The notes beneath the pieces were generated by a model. That model was not told the DNA's origin and ran no database searches. It saw nothing but the letters and a program-made list of their open reading frames with translations. A stretch of 64,000 nt of DNA from Eutreptiella sp. 'Long Island Sound 2002' (taxonomy: Eukaryota > Euglenozoa > Euglenophyceae > Eutreptiales > Eutreptiaceae). The stretch lies in contig OZ038388.1 in the NCBI GenBank assembly GCA_964036045.1, forward strand, positions 7,292,390-7,356,389. The letters run 5' to 3'. Shown piece after piece: positions 22,695-34,215 of this stretch (its first letter is position 1; the number at the start of each line of letters is the position of its first letter). The translations under genes were made by a program, and so were the position numbers.

Positions 22695-23018
22695 ATGATG
22701 CGGGTCCCGGACCGGGTGTACCACGGGTCCGTGGTGCTGCTCTCGGTGCTCGGGCTGAGCCTGCTCTACCCACGCCGCCTGGGGCGTTGGCTGCGGCTAG
22801 GCATATGGGGCCTCCACACCGCCGTGTGCGTCGGCGACTGCCTCCGGGATTTCCTCGTGTGGGACTGGGCGGCCCCCCGCATGTTCGACCCCTTCGCCTA
22901 CGCGGTGGTTGCAGTCTTCGTCGGCGCCGCCCGCGGCCTGCTCGGAGATGGGCGGCCGGCACGTGGTTGTCGGGCAGGCGCGCGCGCGCATGTTGGACGG
23001 CCCCCCGCCATCTACTGA
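22695..23018 (+). CDS. Putative multi-spanning membrane protein exon
   Basis: The 107-codon frame begins MMRVPDRVYHGSVVLL and contains three hydrophobic stretches (SVVLLSVLGLSLLY; LGIWGLHTAVCVGDCL; FAYAVVAVFVGAARGLLG) separated by Arg-rich turns. A CGTCAG acceptor lies just upstream. Together with the segment at 22412 this would give at least four membrane spans. The last 20 residues are Gly/Arg/Ala-rich and may be intron read-through. The identity is unknown; it could equally be a chance GC-rich frame. Confidence 0.35.
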   Translation: MMRVPDRVYHGSVVLLSVLGLSLLYPRRLGRWLRLGIWGLHTAVCVGDCLRDFLVWDWAAPRMFDPFAYAVVAVFVGAARGLLGDGRPARGCRAGARAHVGRPPAIY

Positions 23019-23387
23019 GTTTGGCTCTGCTCAATGTCGAGAAAGAATGGGCTGGCACCGCATTTCCATGTCCTTAAACTGTTCGCCCAAGGAATTCGTG
23101 CATAGCCACGACACCTGGGCTTCCCATCTGCTCCTGCCAACATGTGTGTTGTACATGCAGAAGACAAAGCCATCCCCAGCCTCTTCGAGGGCATGGGAAG
23201 GAAAGGCAACCGAATGGTTGCACCTAGAAGCAAAACTGTTCGAAATTGTAGACTGACATGGCACTCTTTTCCACCAGCGGAAGTAGAGCAGGTACTCAAA
23301 GCCTACAAGGGGTGTCCATACTTTGCACTGATGACAGAATAAGAATATGACGGCACCGCCTTCCAAGGCAGCCCCATTGTCACGCAA

Positions 23388-26000
23388 ATGTACCCAAAAA
23401 CATCACATAAGGAATCCACGTCCCCATTCCTGTGGTTTCAAATCCACACAGCGCTCACTCAGAGTAACAAACCCGGGGACTCTTTCTTTCTCCAACTGGC
23501 AGGTAAGTCCAAGGTTAGACTTGGCTTTACATCACATGACACCGCACATCAATGGTACAAGGCTGTCAAGTTTGACCTTGATAATCAAGGGATCCTCTCC
23601 AAAGACGAGCGCACAAACAACCACATTTGTGACATTTTTGATGCTTCGAACACTGAAAGCTCGGTCTCCAACCGGTCTTCGGCTGGCTCTGTAGTCTCGC
23701 AACAGGCCAACCCCGATTCAGATACCATGGTTTTGTATGATGTACCAGTGTGGATGGAGGATGAACATGTAACGGAAGCTTTCAACTCCAAAGGCAAGCC
23801 GCTCCACTCAGCAACCAAGCTAAACTGGACCATGGGCGACATATCCATGTTGGCGTGCAAGCTGGTGGGGCCTAACGTCAAACAACTCACCTGATCCATC
23901 ATATGGGATCCACAGAGAAAGCGGCCCATGTACATGGTCACTTTACCGCACTACATGGAAGAATGGTCCAAACACACACATCAGATCCAATCTAGACCGA
24001 GGCCCAAAAGTACACCGAAGGCCCCAAGCCCGCAAAGCAAATAGAATGTAATGTATGTGCAAGCGGTCAAGGGTAATCCCAAGAGGTAACCATGGCGGCC
24101 TGTAACCCTGATGGGAGGCCACCGGAATCCTGCCCCACCCAGGTTAGGGCTACCCCTCCCTTCTATGGGCCCCTACACCTCATGACGTTCAACATTAATG
24201 GAATGTTTACCAAAATCCAGAGGGTAAAAAAGAGGGTGCGCAAATATGCTGTACTATCCAAGTATCTCTCTGCAGTGTCCATTGATTTTGCTTGCATCTA
24301 GGATCATCACATTACATCCCCCGAACACGAGAACACGCTGCGCAAGCATTTTAACAGACTAGGGTACCATATCATGCTCAACTCGAACTCTGCCGGTCGG
24401 GGCAGATCTGATTTGGAAGCACTCATGGGTCTGTCAGGAGGCATTATCCCTTGACCGTTGCACCATTATCTTGCGCTTCACCAATATTGAGGGGCAGTGC
24501 CCTACTAGTGGTTGGAGCACACTTGCACCATGATCACCACATTTAGAAAATCTCAGTGGGTGCGCCTCACCCAACAGGCAGACAGATTTCAAGGCCACAG
24601 GGTCATGTTAGCGGATCACAATTCCCTGATTGTCCCGGCCAGAGACGCAGATTTTCCAGCGGAAGAGAAAAAATGGGAAATCTTGGCTGCTAGGGACACA
24701 AAAGTGGCGGCCCTACAAACCCTTGTCATGCATGACGCTTGGTGTGAGGTTCACAACCTCAGCACAAGTGACCACTAAGATGTACCCCTTGGGTACACAT
24801 TTGGGCATTCCATCCACGATTCGCAGGACCCATGGGACAAATCCAAACACGGAATTGATTGGGTTCATATTTATGACTCCCTTAAGGGACACTTGTCTTC
24901 TGCTTTCACAAGGTATATATGTAGATCTGACCATAAATGCGTGGTTGTGGCCTGTGCCGGTCCTGTTTTCTATGCACAACATCCGAGGCACAGAATCCCT
25001 GTAGACTTTCTAGATGATGAAGACCTGGTCCACTAGGTCTCGTCCCAGCCCGAAACGCTTGAAGGTTCTGCTGAGGACAAATGGGACTCGGCCCGTGCTG
25101 TCCTGCGTTCCAGGGCCACTCAGTATGCTAAGGATCACAAGCCTGTTGAGGAATCACTCACAAGTCCTCCCTTTGCTACTTAATTCCACTGTACATCATG
25201 TCACAACTTAGGGCTGGAAGCACCTTGCAGAGATGGGTTTTATACTCACCACCCACGCCCAAGCTTATTCCCAGTTAGTAGCCCTCCACGAGAGGGATCA
25301 TTCGGACAAAGTAGGAAACCTCTTGCTTTCTAAACTGAAAGGGCTACTAGCTGGTGAGTCCAGCTGCCCGACGTCGCAAAAGGACAAGACATGCCAAAAA
25401 AAAAAAAAGCTCATGAATGAGCTACAGGCGCGAAAAAGACTTGGCTGGGTGAGGAACAATGGTGGCCATGTGTTGTCCGACCCTCTCTCCATAGCGCGGG
25501 CACTTGAGCAGCACTGGACAGAGGTTACAACACCAGGCCTAGCCTCTGTCGAAGACTGCATGGCATTCCTAAGGAAACTTAACCTGCCCCCCAATTTTTC
25601 TGTCATGGCTCGAGGGTTGTTTCGGCCCCTATCAGAATCTCTGGTCGCTGAAGCATGAGACCGGTTGCACAACTCCTCACCATGGGGGCCCTCAAAAGGC
25701 AGGTCATATGTAGGCCTTCCGAATTCTCTCCCCTTTGGGGTTGTAGGGAAGCCCTAATGCACCTTGCCCAAGTGAAAGGGGATGCTTGGCTTTCAGAGGG
25801 CAAAGTGGCCCACATGGAACATTGTGCCCCGCTCGAATGCATCCACTCTTGAGGCAAAGTTGCTACCTCAAGCATGCTACACTCAATATTGAGTGACGGC
25901 GAAGCATGGGGCCTTCTCTCAGTTGACCGGCGTTGTTCCGTAGCCCTGCGCAACCTTGGAGTGGTAATTCCGTGGCCGAATGGAACCTGTGGGGTGTTTT
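23388..26000 (+). pseudogene. Decayed LINE retrotransposon (ORF1 remnant and endonuclease/linker of ORF2)
   Basis: A 168-codon frame at 23388-23894 (polar, ending KLVGPNVKQLT) is probably an ORF1 remnant. From about 24092 the sequence follows ORF2 of the 47-53 kb LINE: TFNINGMFTKIQRVKKRVRK against SQNINGFQTKI; VMLADHNSLIVPARD against ILCADHNSLVVKHRD; QARKRLGWVRNNGGHVLSDP then RALEQHWTEVTTPG against the linker before RT; and a broken stretch near 25660 where RT should begin. The catalytic Glu region (QEPH) has become a stop (I*DHH). Several frameshifts and stops interrupt it, and RT proper is absent or unrecognisable. Confidence 0.8.
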
Positions 26001-28153
26001 TGTTGTCGTTGTTGTTGATTTCTTTGGTAGCGCAAATGCAAAAGACAAAAGTCAAACAAGGAGAGACAAAGAATAGGATGGCAAATGATGCCCATTAGGT
26101 AAAACCAGCCAAAGGGAATGGATTCCCGGCACAAGCACAAGAGTTTTTTGTCACATGTATTTTTGTTTCGGTTGTTTGAAAGTCCACACATGTGGGAGGA
26201 ATTGGTGTCACAAGTAGTAGAGTGGTTGTTTGTATTCACCTCTTGATTGCTGCCGGTACCATTGGTAACAAACTGTCCGCTAGAGGCCCCCAAACGGCAG
26301 CGGCGGTGAGGAAGGGGATTTGCGTCCGTATGACCGATGGAGCCCCCCAGCCCCACACCAGTGTGAGTGGACAGATTGCGTGAACCCCGTGAGGCAGAGC
26401 CAACATAGAATGGCACACAGCTAGGATGTCGGCTGTTGCACAAAGCCAAGGTATGGGCATGGAGGCATGGAGGGGGCATAGGTAGGTGGAGGGGAATGGT
26501 GTAAACAACCCCCCTTCCCACAAGAGTTCACAAGAGATGCATTCTATCGTTCGGGCGTGGCTGAGGACTTGACAGCTTCCTGTGTAGTATTGTTGAAAGA
26601 TGACAGTGTCTACAAGGGGTAGGCCTGTCCTAATGGTACTGTATGACCTGGTCCTAAACAAAACCTAACAGGTGCCACAGTTGAGAATTCACCTTCGGGG
26701 CTGATAGGTTCTGTATACTACAAGCAAAAATGAAATAATACACGGAAGGTAGGAGGAATAGATGATCCAGTGGAGGTAGGCTGAATGGAGTTGGGGTGTG
26801 ATTAGAGAGCTGGATGTAATGATGGATAACAATTTCGCGCATAGTGCAAGCAAGCACATGTACTTGAAGGCAATTTACCGGATTGATACCTGATTGAAAA
26901 ACAAGGGCAGAAAAACGGGGTCCACCACCACTCCTCTACTTTTAATGGTGCCACAAGGAAACCTGCATACGATTGGAGCCGAGAAGTCGAAAGTGTAGTC
27001 AACAGAAGTGGCCGCATAGTGCCAAAGCTGATTCTTAGGATATTGCACAATTCAATGAATCATTCCAGTTCAACGGCCATGAACCATTGATTGAATTGCT
27101 CGATTTCGCGCGGAATCTTCCATTGGAGGTCTCGCCAAACTCATACTGCACCGGTACTGAATGTTGTCTTGCATTCGTGCATAAGTGTTGGTACGTTCTG
27201 CTTGTGACTGGTCTGAAAGTTAAGGATTGCAAGTGAATGCAATGCGGGCTTTGGCTGTGCAGTCTGGGCGAAGTGGGTGTGACCCATGAATCTCTGTCTA
27301 ACCCATACTGCAAACAAATTGTAAGGGGGGAGCAGGAAACCTGAACTTGATCCGGTATCCAGGCCAAGAAACATTGGAAACTGCATAGCAAGCATCCCCC
27401 CACTCCAGATCTGGCTGATGAAACGAAATTATGGCAAATTGTTTCAGCACATCTAATACATCGGCAAACCAGATTTTGTACTCCACCCTGTCCGCCGCCA
27501 CTGAAAGTAAGATAGTCCTCCCGCCACACCCATGGGGTACTGTCAGTCATGCCTCCCATCCATAAGTCTGTGGACCACCTTTTCGAAGCCATTGAACTAC
27601 CAGGTCCCTGGGGACCCCGCGGCTGGAGTGGCAAATGTGGCGATGGCTCCACCCTGCGGGCCTCACGGACCCAGAGAGGCACCTGAGAGCGACGGCGCCA
27701 GGCGGCCTTCAAGCTTAGCACAAGGGTCCAATCCAAACCCACACGCCAACCACTCCCCTTCCTCTGCTGCATCGTCACCCCTCGTGCCTCCGCTGCAGCA
27801 TTGATCCCCTCTCGCCTCGGCTGTGCCGTCCATGCCTTTGACTTTGCTGTATCATCGATCTCCCCTTCCCAGACTGTGCACTAGCGTCCGTCAGCCCCAC
27901 ACATGATCAGACGGGAGCTAGCTATTACCGAGTGGCACATGGGGCAGCGTTGATTCCCAATGAAACCCAGTTCCCCTGCCGGTCACCAGCGGTGTGTCTG
28001 CCCCTTCCTCACCTGTGATCCCCTACCGCTGCTGCATCATCCCCCCCCCCCTGCCTCCGCTGCATCTCATCCCTGCTGCCTCTGCTATGCCTGTGCCTCT
28101 TTGCTTCCCGAGCATGCCTTTCCACCCCACCATTTCCTGCTACGCAGTCGGCC
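26001..28153. other. No gene recognised; unassigned repeat-like sequence
   Basis: A minus-strand series of frames (about 26.4-27.8 kb) has more varied codon use than the local shadows, for example ADRVEYKIWFADVLDVLKQF at about 27.45 kb, but it is interrupted and matches nothing recognised. CTGC-rich low complexity (27.75-28.1 kb) precedes the ankyrin gene. Confidence 0.35.
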
Positions 28154-28355
28154 ATGTCCAGTGCTGAGGATTCGTCAGCCGACTTATGCGAGGCCGCGAT
28201 GTATGGCCGCCTCACACACGTGCAAAGACTCGTCGAATGCGGGACGGATCCCAATCAGCGCTCACGGGGCCAGACCGCACTGCATTTTGCGATTCAGAAC
28301 ATGCACGTGGAGTGTGCGAAGGTGCTGCTCGATGCAAAGGCGAACATCAACTCCG
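28154..28355 (+). CDS. Ankyrin gene exon 1
   Basis: It starts MSSAEDSSADLCEAA and covers the first two ankyrin repeats to KANINS. It ends one base into a codon, which completes as Val with exon 2 and continues DTYGQTPLHW. Confidence 0.8.
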
Positions 28356-31300
28356 GTACTGAAGGGCGCAGTACTGAGTGGTGAGTGGGGGCTGGTGCAC
28401 AGGGCGTATGGGGGCGCATTTCAGAGCTTATTGACAGGGCAGTGACCCCCGCGTCCTTGTGCCATATCCCAACAGCGTCAGTCGAATGTCAGTGCCTCAT
28501 GCCAAAGGGATTCATGATGACCGCAACCGCATGCATTTGAAGCACAGCCGTTGCTGAGGCGCAAGCAGTGCCCCCGCAAGCCCCCTTTCGCTGGTCAGCA
28601 CCACCGCACCACCAGCACCACACTCTTGCCCAAGCAGTACTCCTTGGCAAGCCCCCCCCTTATGCACAAGCGCCAGATGGCCACATCGCGGCGTTCCTTA
28701 GACAAGGCTACGTCGTTCCTACGCTGTTCCTACAATTTTTGACGTCGTTCCTAGACCAGACCCCCCCTTCCCCCCCCTGCTCCACCTCTATGCCCCCCGC
28801 CTGCTTACCACCAGCCCCCCTTCCTGCACCAGCACCGCGGCTGCAGAAGTACCACCGCTGCACAAACACCAATCCTCTGCATAAGCCTGGCGCCTGCGCT
28901 GCTTCACTTCCCCACATGCATCCGTTCGATGCCTTTGCAGGAGGGGTGCCCCTGCACTCCTGCACGGCAGAACTCTTGCACATGCCCCACTGGCGGGTAG
29001 GATTCTCCACTTTGCTGTTCTCTGTCGGTGCAGACGTGAGGCGAAATGTAGTACAGGCCAGGGACGATTGTAAAGGGGGGCCGTTGTCACAAATTCTGTC
29101 TGACATTTTTGTGCGCAATTTGTTTGATGTTTTTACGGATTTGCATGGGGATATGTTAGGCTGTCCCTTTGCTCACTTGTACCGCCAAATGATGTGGTTA
29201 ATGATAATTCGTTTGCCATGGAAGTCCCAGAAGTGCTGAAGTGGTCTTTCCTCATTTGTTGTGTTCCCGTGGCATTCACTGGGGTGCAGACAAGCGTGCT
29301 GGTCCATGCACCAGGAAAGTACCCCAGGAAATAACAGCACCGGTCCACTGTTTCTCACGAGCAACTGTTGCCAGCCCTGCAGGATTTGTTCGCTCACGTT
29401 CAAGAAATGGCATGGACCTTGTCGCTCCAGAATTTGTGGATTCGGCTTTTCCTGGACGCGGAATATCCACACCCCCTCCCCCCCCCCCCCCCCGCACCTC
29501 CAGCCTGGGGTCTTCGTGATGACCGCATACCGGGCACTGATCAGGCCGTCAGGGGAGGACGCCATGGGCAGAAGTTGCATTCTGGATTCCCACCCACGAA
29601 GGTGGATGCCCGCGGCAGTGCGGATGCCTGCTTGTCATAGCAGAAGGTTCAAAGACAAGAGGCCAATAGGCGCCGCCACAGGCTAACGGAGCCAACCACC
29701 AAGGCTTTGTGCCAAACCCCCCCGCCGCCGTGTGAGAGGCGGTATGCGTGAGTACCAGAGGGTACAGGTGAAGCTGCGGTGAGGGCTGTGCATACTTCTG
29801 ACCGGGGCCCCAGGGGGGGAGTAAGCTGAGTTTGCTCCGTTGAAGAACAGAGATATGAACATGAACGGTGCTGCAGTGCAGCAGAACATTCGTGAGCTGT
29901 GACCGGTCGCCTGTGACACGGGGGCGTTCGGCAGCTAAGTATCCGTTGCCTCATGGCCCCGGCATGATGTGGCATTGGTGGAGAAGCGGAATACGGGACG
30001 TGGGATGTGCGCAATCCACTTTGCATTACTGCCCCCCCCCCCCCCCCGGCGTTGGCTGCTGCCCTGAACCGCCCCGCAGCCATCCCGTAGCCCCAACCCC
30101 AAACACGTGCCGCACCATGTCCTCTGGCGCTGTCACCACCGGCGATCCTCGACCGGCCCGTCCCTGTTTCCCCCCTGTTTCCCCCCGCCGTGCCCACCCC
30201 CTCTCTCCCCCCGCCGTGCCCACCCCCTCTCCCCCCCCGCCGTACCCACCCCCTCTCTCCCCCCGCCGCGCCCACCCCCTCTCTGCACCTGCCGCACCCG
30301 CCCCCTCTCTGCAATGCAGTGGACACCTACGGACAGACGCCCCTGCACTGGGCCGTTCGGCACCGCATCATGGAATGCCTTCACCTCCTCTTGGCCTACG
30401 GCGGCTGCGACCTGAAGGTGGTCAATTGGATGGGGGAGACGGTGGAGGACATTGCAAAGGTCCGCCCCGGCCCCGGACCCCGCGGCCCCTGTCTGCACGC
30501 GATTGCGTGAGGCGGCGCATGAAGACGGGCTTGTGGGTCGGTGCCATTGGATGGCATCGTTCGGGGCGAATGTGCCCGGGCATTGTGGGGGGCTTCCTTC
30601 GCGTGCCGTGCGTGCCAACGATGTGTGCTGCTGGGACGCCGGGTCCCCGTTCTCAGGATTTCTGACCCCCACCCTCTCGCTTCAGCAGAGGGACGTACGC
30701 TCACCGCCTTTTGGGGGGTACCGCGCGGGGAGGGGGGGGGGATGGCGGGGGGTCCACAGGGGGCGTACCGTGCGCTGTGCACGCGCTGTGCGCGCGCTGT
30801 GCGAAAAGTTGGCTGTTCTCCACCACCGGGAGTTCAGTACGTTCAGAAGATTGAAAGGACGTCATTGAATGGCTGCTGCAGTGGACGGGGCTATAGGGGG
30901 CAGAATTTAGGTCCCTGGGACCCATGGCAAGCATCAGATGTTTGAATTTTTGAGTTTTGAATTGATTATGCATGATTCCGCAGGTGGGTGGTTTTCAGGG
31001 TTGTTACCTGGATAATCACCGTAATAATTGGCGCTGTGCCCGCGCTGTGCGCGCGCTGTGCGAAAACGCCCCCTACACACACACCCCCTGGGCATTGAGT
31101 GCTCCGCGGAGGTCATGGGGATGCGCCGCAGGGTCTGGCACCGAATGTGCACGCGGCAGTGCAAAGTCCTGCGCTGTGCGATTCTGTGCGTCATCGTGTG
31201 TGTTGTGTGCGTGTTGTTGTGGCGCGAACCGCACGGTGCTCTCCGCCGCGTTCTGATGCGGGGGGGCGGGGGCTGGGAATGGCGGGTAACGGGGGTTGCA

Positions 31301-32606
31301 GGTGGTGCGTTGGTGTGGGGGTGCGGTCCGGTCCGTCACGAGCCGGTGGTAGAGGGGCCCCGGCCGCTTCAGAGTCCGTGTGATCGTGTGGGTGTACCGT
31401 GGAAGTCGGGTTTTTTTTGGGGTGGGGGATCAAAAGAGCCCCCCTCAACTCGGGCGGTCCGGGAAAAGGGCTCAATTGACAGGACCGTTAGTCAGTTATT
31501 TTTTTTATCAACTCCGGCGCCGACGTTGAAATTGGTCAATTTTTTTGTCAAACATTATCAAATACACGACTTTTTTGAACCCCCTCGATGGGCTGACTCC
31601 AGAAATCCCATTTTCATTTTTTGCCGACTTTTGGGTTCGGGTCACCTCCGGGGCTCGGGGGTCAGTCTCGGTAGGATTTTGGGGGGGCCGTCAATTGAGC
31701 CTTTTGGGGGGGGGGGCGTCTAGCCAGAAGGCTGTCCCCCCCCCCCCCCCCGCCGAAGTTGAAAGCCCGCCCTTGGAGTCCGGAGCGGTCCGTCACGCGC
31801 CGGGGGTAGAGGGGCCCCGGCCGCTTCGCAGTCCGTGTGGTCGTGTGGGTGCACCGCCTGTCCTCGTCCTGCAGCACTACGGCGATGCGGATCTCGTCCT
31901 GGCCGTGACGTGGAACAAGCTGCCGGCCGACGCCGTCCCGGAGGTCGCCCCCCCCACCCCCGGCGCACCGCACGTGGCCCTGGCCGCCCTCCGCAAGGCG
32001 GAGGACTCCAGCGCCCTCTGCACCGCCGCCTGCGAGGGCGACCTCCCGGGCCTGCGGGGGTGGCTGAAGGCCGGCGTGGCCCCGGACGCGTACTGGCGCG
32101 GCACCCCGGCGCTCCTGCACGCGTGCGCGGCCTCCTCGGAGGAGTGCGCGCGCGCGCTCCTCGACGCCGGGGCGCCGGTGACGGCGCTGGACACGCACGG
32201 GCAGACGGCGCTGCACTGGGCGTGTCGCATGGGGCACGAGGGCTGCACGCGGCTGCTGCTGGAGCGGGGGGTGGACGTGGCGGTGCGGGACTGGATGGGG
32301 CAGACGGCGCAGGACGTGGCCGCCGGGAAGGGCCACTTGGCGGTCGCGCGGCTCGTGGGCGCCGCGGAGGCGCGCCGGGGCCCCGGCGGAGCGGAGAGCG
32401 CCGCGGGGCCCGCGGAAGACGGGGGAGGGGCCGCGGGGCGGGGGATGGACTACGGGGCCGCGTTGGTCGCGCAGGCGGAGGGGCACGCGGCGGCGGAGGG
32501 GCGGCCCCGGCGGTTCCTGGACGACGATGGGCACGTCATCGCGACGGAGGCGCGGGACTTGGCGGGGCTGAGGATTGCGACGGCGAAGCATTTGAGGGAC
32601 GACTGA
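28154..32606 (+). CDS. Ankyrin-repeat protein, three exons
   Basis: Exons 28154-28355, 30320-30459 and 31875-32606 join exactly (1074 bp) into 357 residues, with donors GTACTG and GTCCGC and acceptors AATGCAG and CCTGCAG. Ankyrin repeats run from about residue 8 to 113 (SADLCEAAMYGRLTHVQRLV; RGQTALHFAIQNMHVECAKV; YGQTPLHWAVRHRIMECLHL) and again from 158 to about 263 (SSALCTAACEGDLPGLRGWL; HGQTALHWACRMGHEGCTRL). The two blocks align along their full length and end with WMGETVEDIA and WMGQTAQDVA, so the protein is an internal duplication. The C-terminus is a Gly/Ala-rich linker and a final FLDDDGHVIATEARDLAGLR segment. It has no signal peptide or membrane span. Such repeats bind partner proteins; the partner is unknown. 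An upstream exon cannot be excluded. Confidence 0.85.
29861..29958 (+). repeat. SINE-like repeat copy (near-palindrome GCTGCAGTGCAGC)
   Basis: It begins ATGAACGGTGCTGCAGTGCAGC and ends ATCCGTTGCCTCATGGCCCC. It is close to identical to 6939-7040 across its length, with a few substitutions. Confidence 0.75.
30165..30305 (+). repeat. CCGTGCCCACCCCCTCTCTCC minisatellite
   Basis: About five units of a C-rich ~25-29-bp motif (CCGCCGTGCCCACCCCCTCT with variants) lie immediately before the exon 2 acceptor. They may act as an extended polypyrimidine tract. Confidence 0.8.
30320..30459 (+). CDS. Ankyrin gene exon 2
   Basis: It encodes DTYGQTPLHWAVRHRIMECL through NWMGETVEDIAK, one full repeat and the start of another. 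It ends in phase 0 before GTCCGC. Confidence 0.85.
30759..31073. mobile_element. ~300-bp GGGGGCGT transposon (MITE family D), copy 1
   Basis: It starts GGGGGCGTACCGTGCGCTGTGC and ends GTGCGAAAACGCCCCC, inverted repeats of about 8 bp. The unit GCGCGCTGTGCGAAAA occurs directly at both ends. It is nearly identical to 61526-61827, the main difference being a short GCGC-unit indel. The target triplet is not perfectly preserved (ACA versus TAC). It lies in intron 2 of the ankyrin gene. Copies can give apparent peptides such as RCARAVRALCENAPY, which are not genes. Confidence 0.8.
31424..31751. mobile_element. MITE of family E
   Basis: A left G-run with ATCAAAAGAGCCCCC, an inner CAATTGACAGGACC, a later CCGTCAATTGAGCC, then a right C-run. 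The order and much of the sequence match 57257-57612, including TCCCATTTTCATTTTTTGCC and GGGGTCAGTCTCGGTAGGAT. It lies in intron 2 of the ankyrin gene, just upstream of exon 3. Confidence 0.75.
31875..32606 (+). CDS. Ankyrin gene exon 3 (terminal)
   Basis: It begins after CGTCCTGCAG with HYGDADLVLAVTWNKLPADA, contains the complete second ankyrin block without introns, then the low-complexity linker and C-terminus, ending TGA. GC is very high, which creates a long open frame on the opposite strand. Confidence 0.85.
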   Translation, partial: HYGDADLVLAVTWNKLPADAVPEVAPPTPGAPHVALAALRKAEDSSALCTAACEGDLPGLRGWLKAGVAPDAYWRGTPALLHACAASSEECARALLDAGAPVTALDTHGQTALHWACRMGHEGCTRLLLERGVDVAVRDWMGQTAQDVAAGKGHLAVARLVGAAEARRGPGGAESAAGPAEDGGGAAGRGMDYGAALVAQAEGHAAAEGRPRRFLDDDGHVIATEARDLAGLRIATAKHLRDD

Positions 32607-34215
32607 CGCTGAGATGGCCCTGCGGCGCTGGGGTCGGGGCTGAGGCGATGGCTGAGGCCGGGGCTGAGGCCGGGGCTGGGGGCAGCCGCTCAAGGGGCGG
32701 GCGGTGCTGGGGCCCCCCCGCCGCTTCGTTGGCGTCGTCGGGGCCACCGCGGACCCGCAGGGCCCCCGACGCCGGCGGTGCAGGCGCACCCCCACGGACC
32801 TGCGGGCGGTGCCGTGGCGGTGAAGGGGCCCGGGGGCCCTCCCTCGCGGGCCCCCTCCGTCCCCCCGGGCCCCCGGTGCACCGCCCCCTGAGCCCCCGCG
32901 ACGACGGCGCTCGCGCTTCCGGACCCGGTCCCCCTCATCCCCCGCACTCGAGCGAGGGGCCGTCGCGGCGCTGGGCACACTCCGCACGTCAGCGAGGCCA
33001 CCCGCCCTCAGGCCCCGGGCCCTCCGGCGGGGGCACTTTGGAGGGGGGGACTCGCGTCGCGCCCACGCCCCAACAGCGCGTCGCTCTGGGGCGCTGCCGG
33101 GCACAGCCCCGGGCGCCCGCTCTGACACGCCGCCGCCCCAAATGGCCCCCTGACCCTCTGCGACTGTCGCTGACCTTCGCGTACCGTAAGACCCATCGCT
33201 TTGGTCTTTGCTGTTGTTCATTCGGCAGATTTTAGTGGAAATGCGCCGGAGGCCGCACGTCGGCATTTGGTTTCGGTTTGGGAGGGCTTTTCCGGAGCGG
33301 TGGGAGATCCTTCGGAGCGACGCATCGTGCGCGCCACGAACTGCGTGTTCTTCGGCTTCATTGCCCCCCCCCCCCCCGTCCCCCTCATCTTCCTGCCCTC
33401 CTAAGTACATTAGCGTTGAATGGGGGGGTTACCCCTGTGCAGGCCACGGCCTAGTGGCGAATCTCACCCATCCTGGGAGGGGCGGGGGGGTTGGTTAGGG
33501 TGGGTCTGAGGCCAAAAAGAAAAAAAGTACGTGCTCCTAAAATCCACCTCCAATTTCGGGCCCGTTTGATAAATTTCATTTTTTTCCGAGGAAAAATTTT
33601 CAGATGTGTGGTGGGGGATGGGGGTGGGGGTCAGGCGGAGTAGCCCACGCTGCCATTCCGCCCCCCCCTCCCCCCCGGAGAACGCCAGCCGTGGCCTGAC
33701 CCGGTGTCACGAAACTATTCCGAAAGGACCCCCCGCGCCACCCGGTGAACCACCACGGACCAGAGTAATGCCCACACAACACCGCCCCCACCCCCCCACC
33801 CTCCCCCCACGCAGCAGCTTCCCACACCCGCACACACACCGCGTTTCGGACCCCTACCCCCACGAATACCCGGGGCACAGCAACAGAGCAATGCCTCACC
33901 AGCGACAGGGAGGGGGACTGAAGACTCAGGCGCCCCCCCCCCCCCATCACCATCCCCAGCCCGGATGCGTTTCGAGCCACAGCCCCCCCCCCCCAATCCC
34001 AATCAATCTGATACCGAGGCCTTGTGCCAACTCCGCCCCCCCCCCCCCAAATCCCCATGCCACACCAGCTTGAGCCCAGTCTGCTCTGTCACCCGAAGTG
34101 TTTGCCCCGTTAACCGAATTGTGACGTGAACTGTTCTTCTCGTCATACGAACTCTGTGCCCCGTCAAGCGAACTGTCAACCGAATTTGGTCCGTGAGATC
34201 GGGACGCCAGGGCAC
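32607..34215. other. GC-rich 3' flank and intergenic, no gene recognised
   Basis: Very GC-rich sequence continues for about 570 bp past the ankyrin stop, with long overlapping frames that do not look coding. A repeat at 33545-33605 (CCTCCAATTTCGGGCCCGTT...AAATTTCATTTTTTTCC) matches 18815-18885. C-runs occur at 33363, 33940, 33985 and 34036. Confidence 0.4.

Larger units (their letters stand above)
28356..30319 (+). other. Ankyrin gene intron 1
   Basis: This is 2.0 kb. It contains C-rich and GCA-rich low complexity, a SINE-like copy (29861-29958), a C-run at 30031 and a minisatellite (30165-30300) just upstream of the acceptor. No other gene was recognised. Confidence 0.6.

Noticed and set aside
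27405-27430. Hammerhead ribozyme core (CTGATGAAACGAAA)
   Set aside because: The two conserved boxes are adjacent with no room for stem II, and flanking helices are absent.
30771-31073. Coding peptides such as RCARAVRALCENAPY seen at three places
   Set aside because: They are translations of a non-coding MITE's end repeats; frame and stops are not conserved between copies.
31662-33410. 582-codon open frame on the minus strand
   Set aside because: It lies opposite the high-GC ankyrin exon 3 and its GC-rich flank, reads as Arg/Pro/Gly/Ala low complexity and has no domain. Antisense frames stay open by composition alone.
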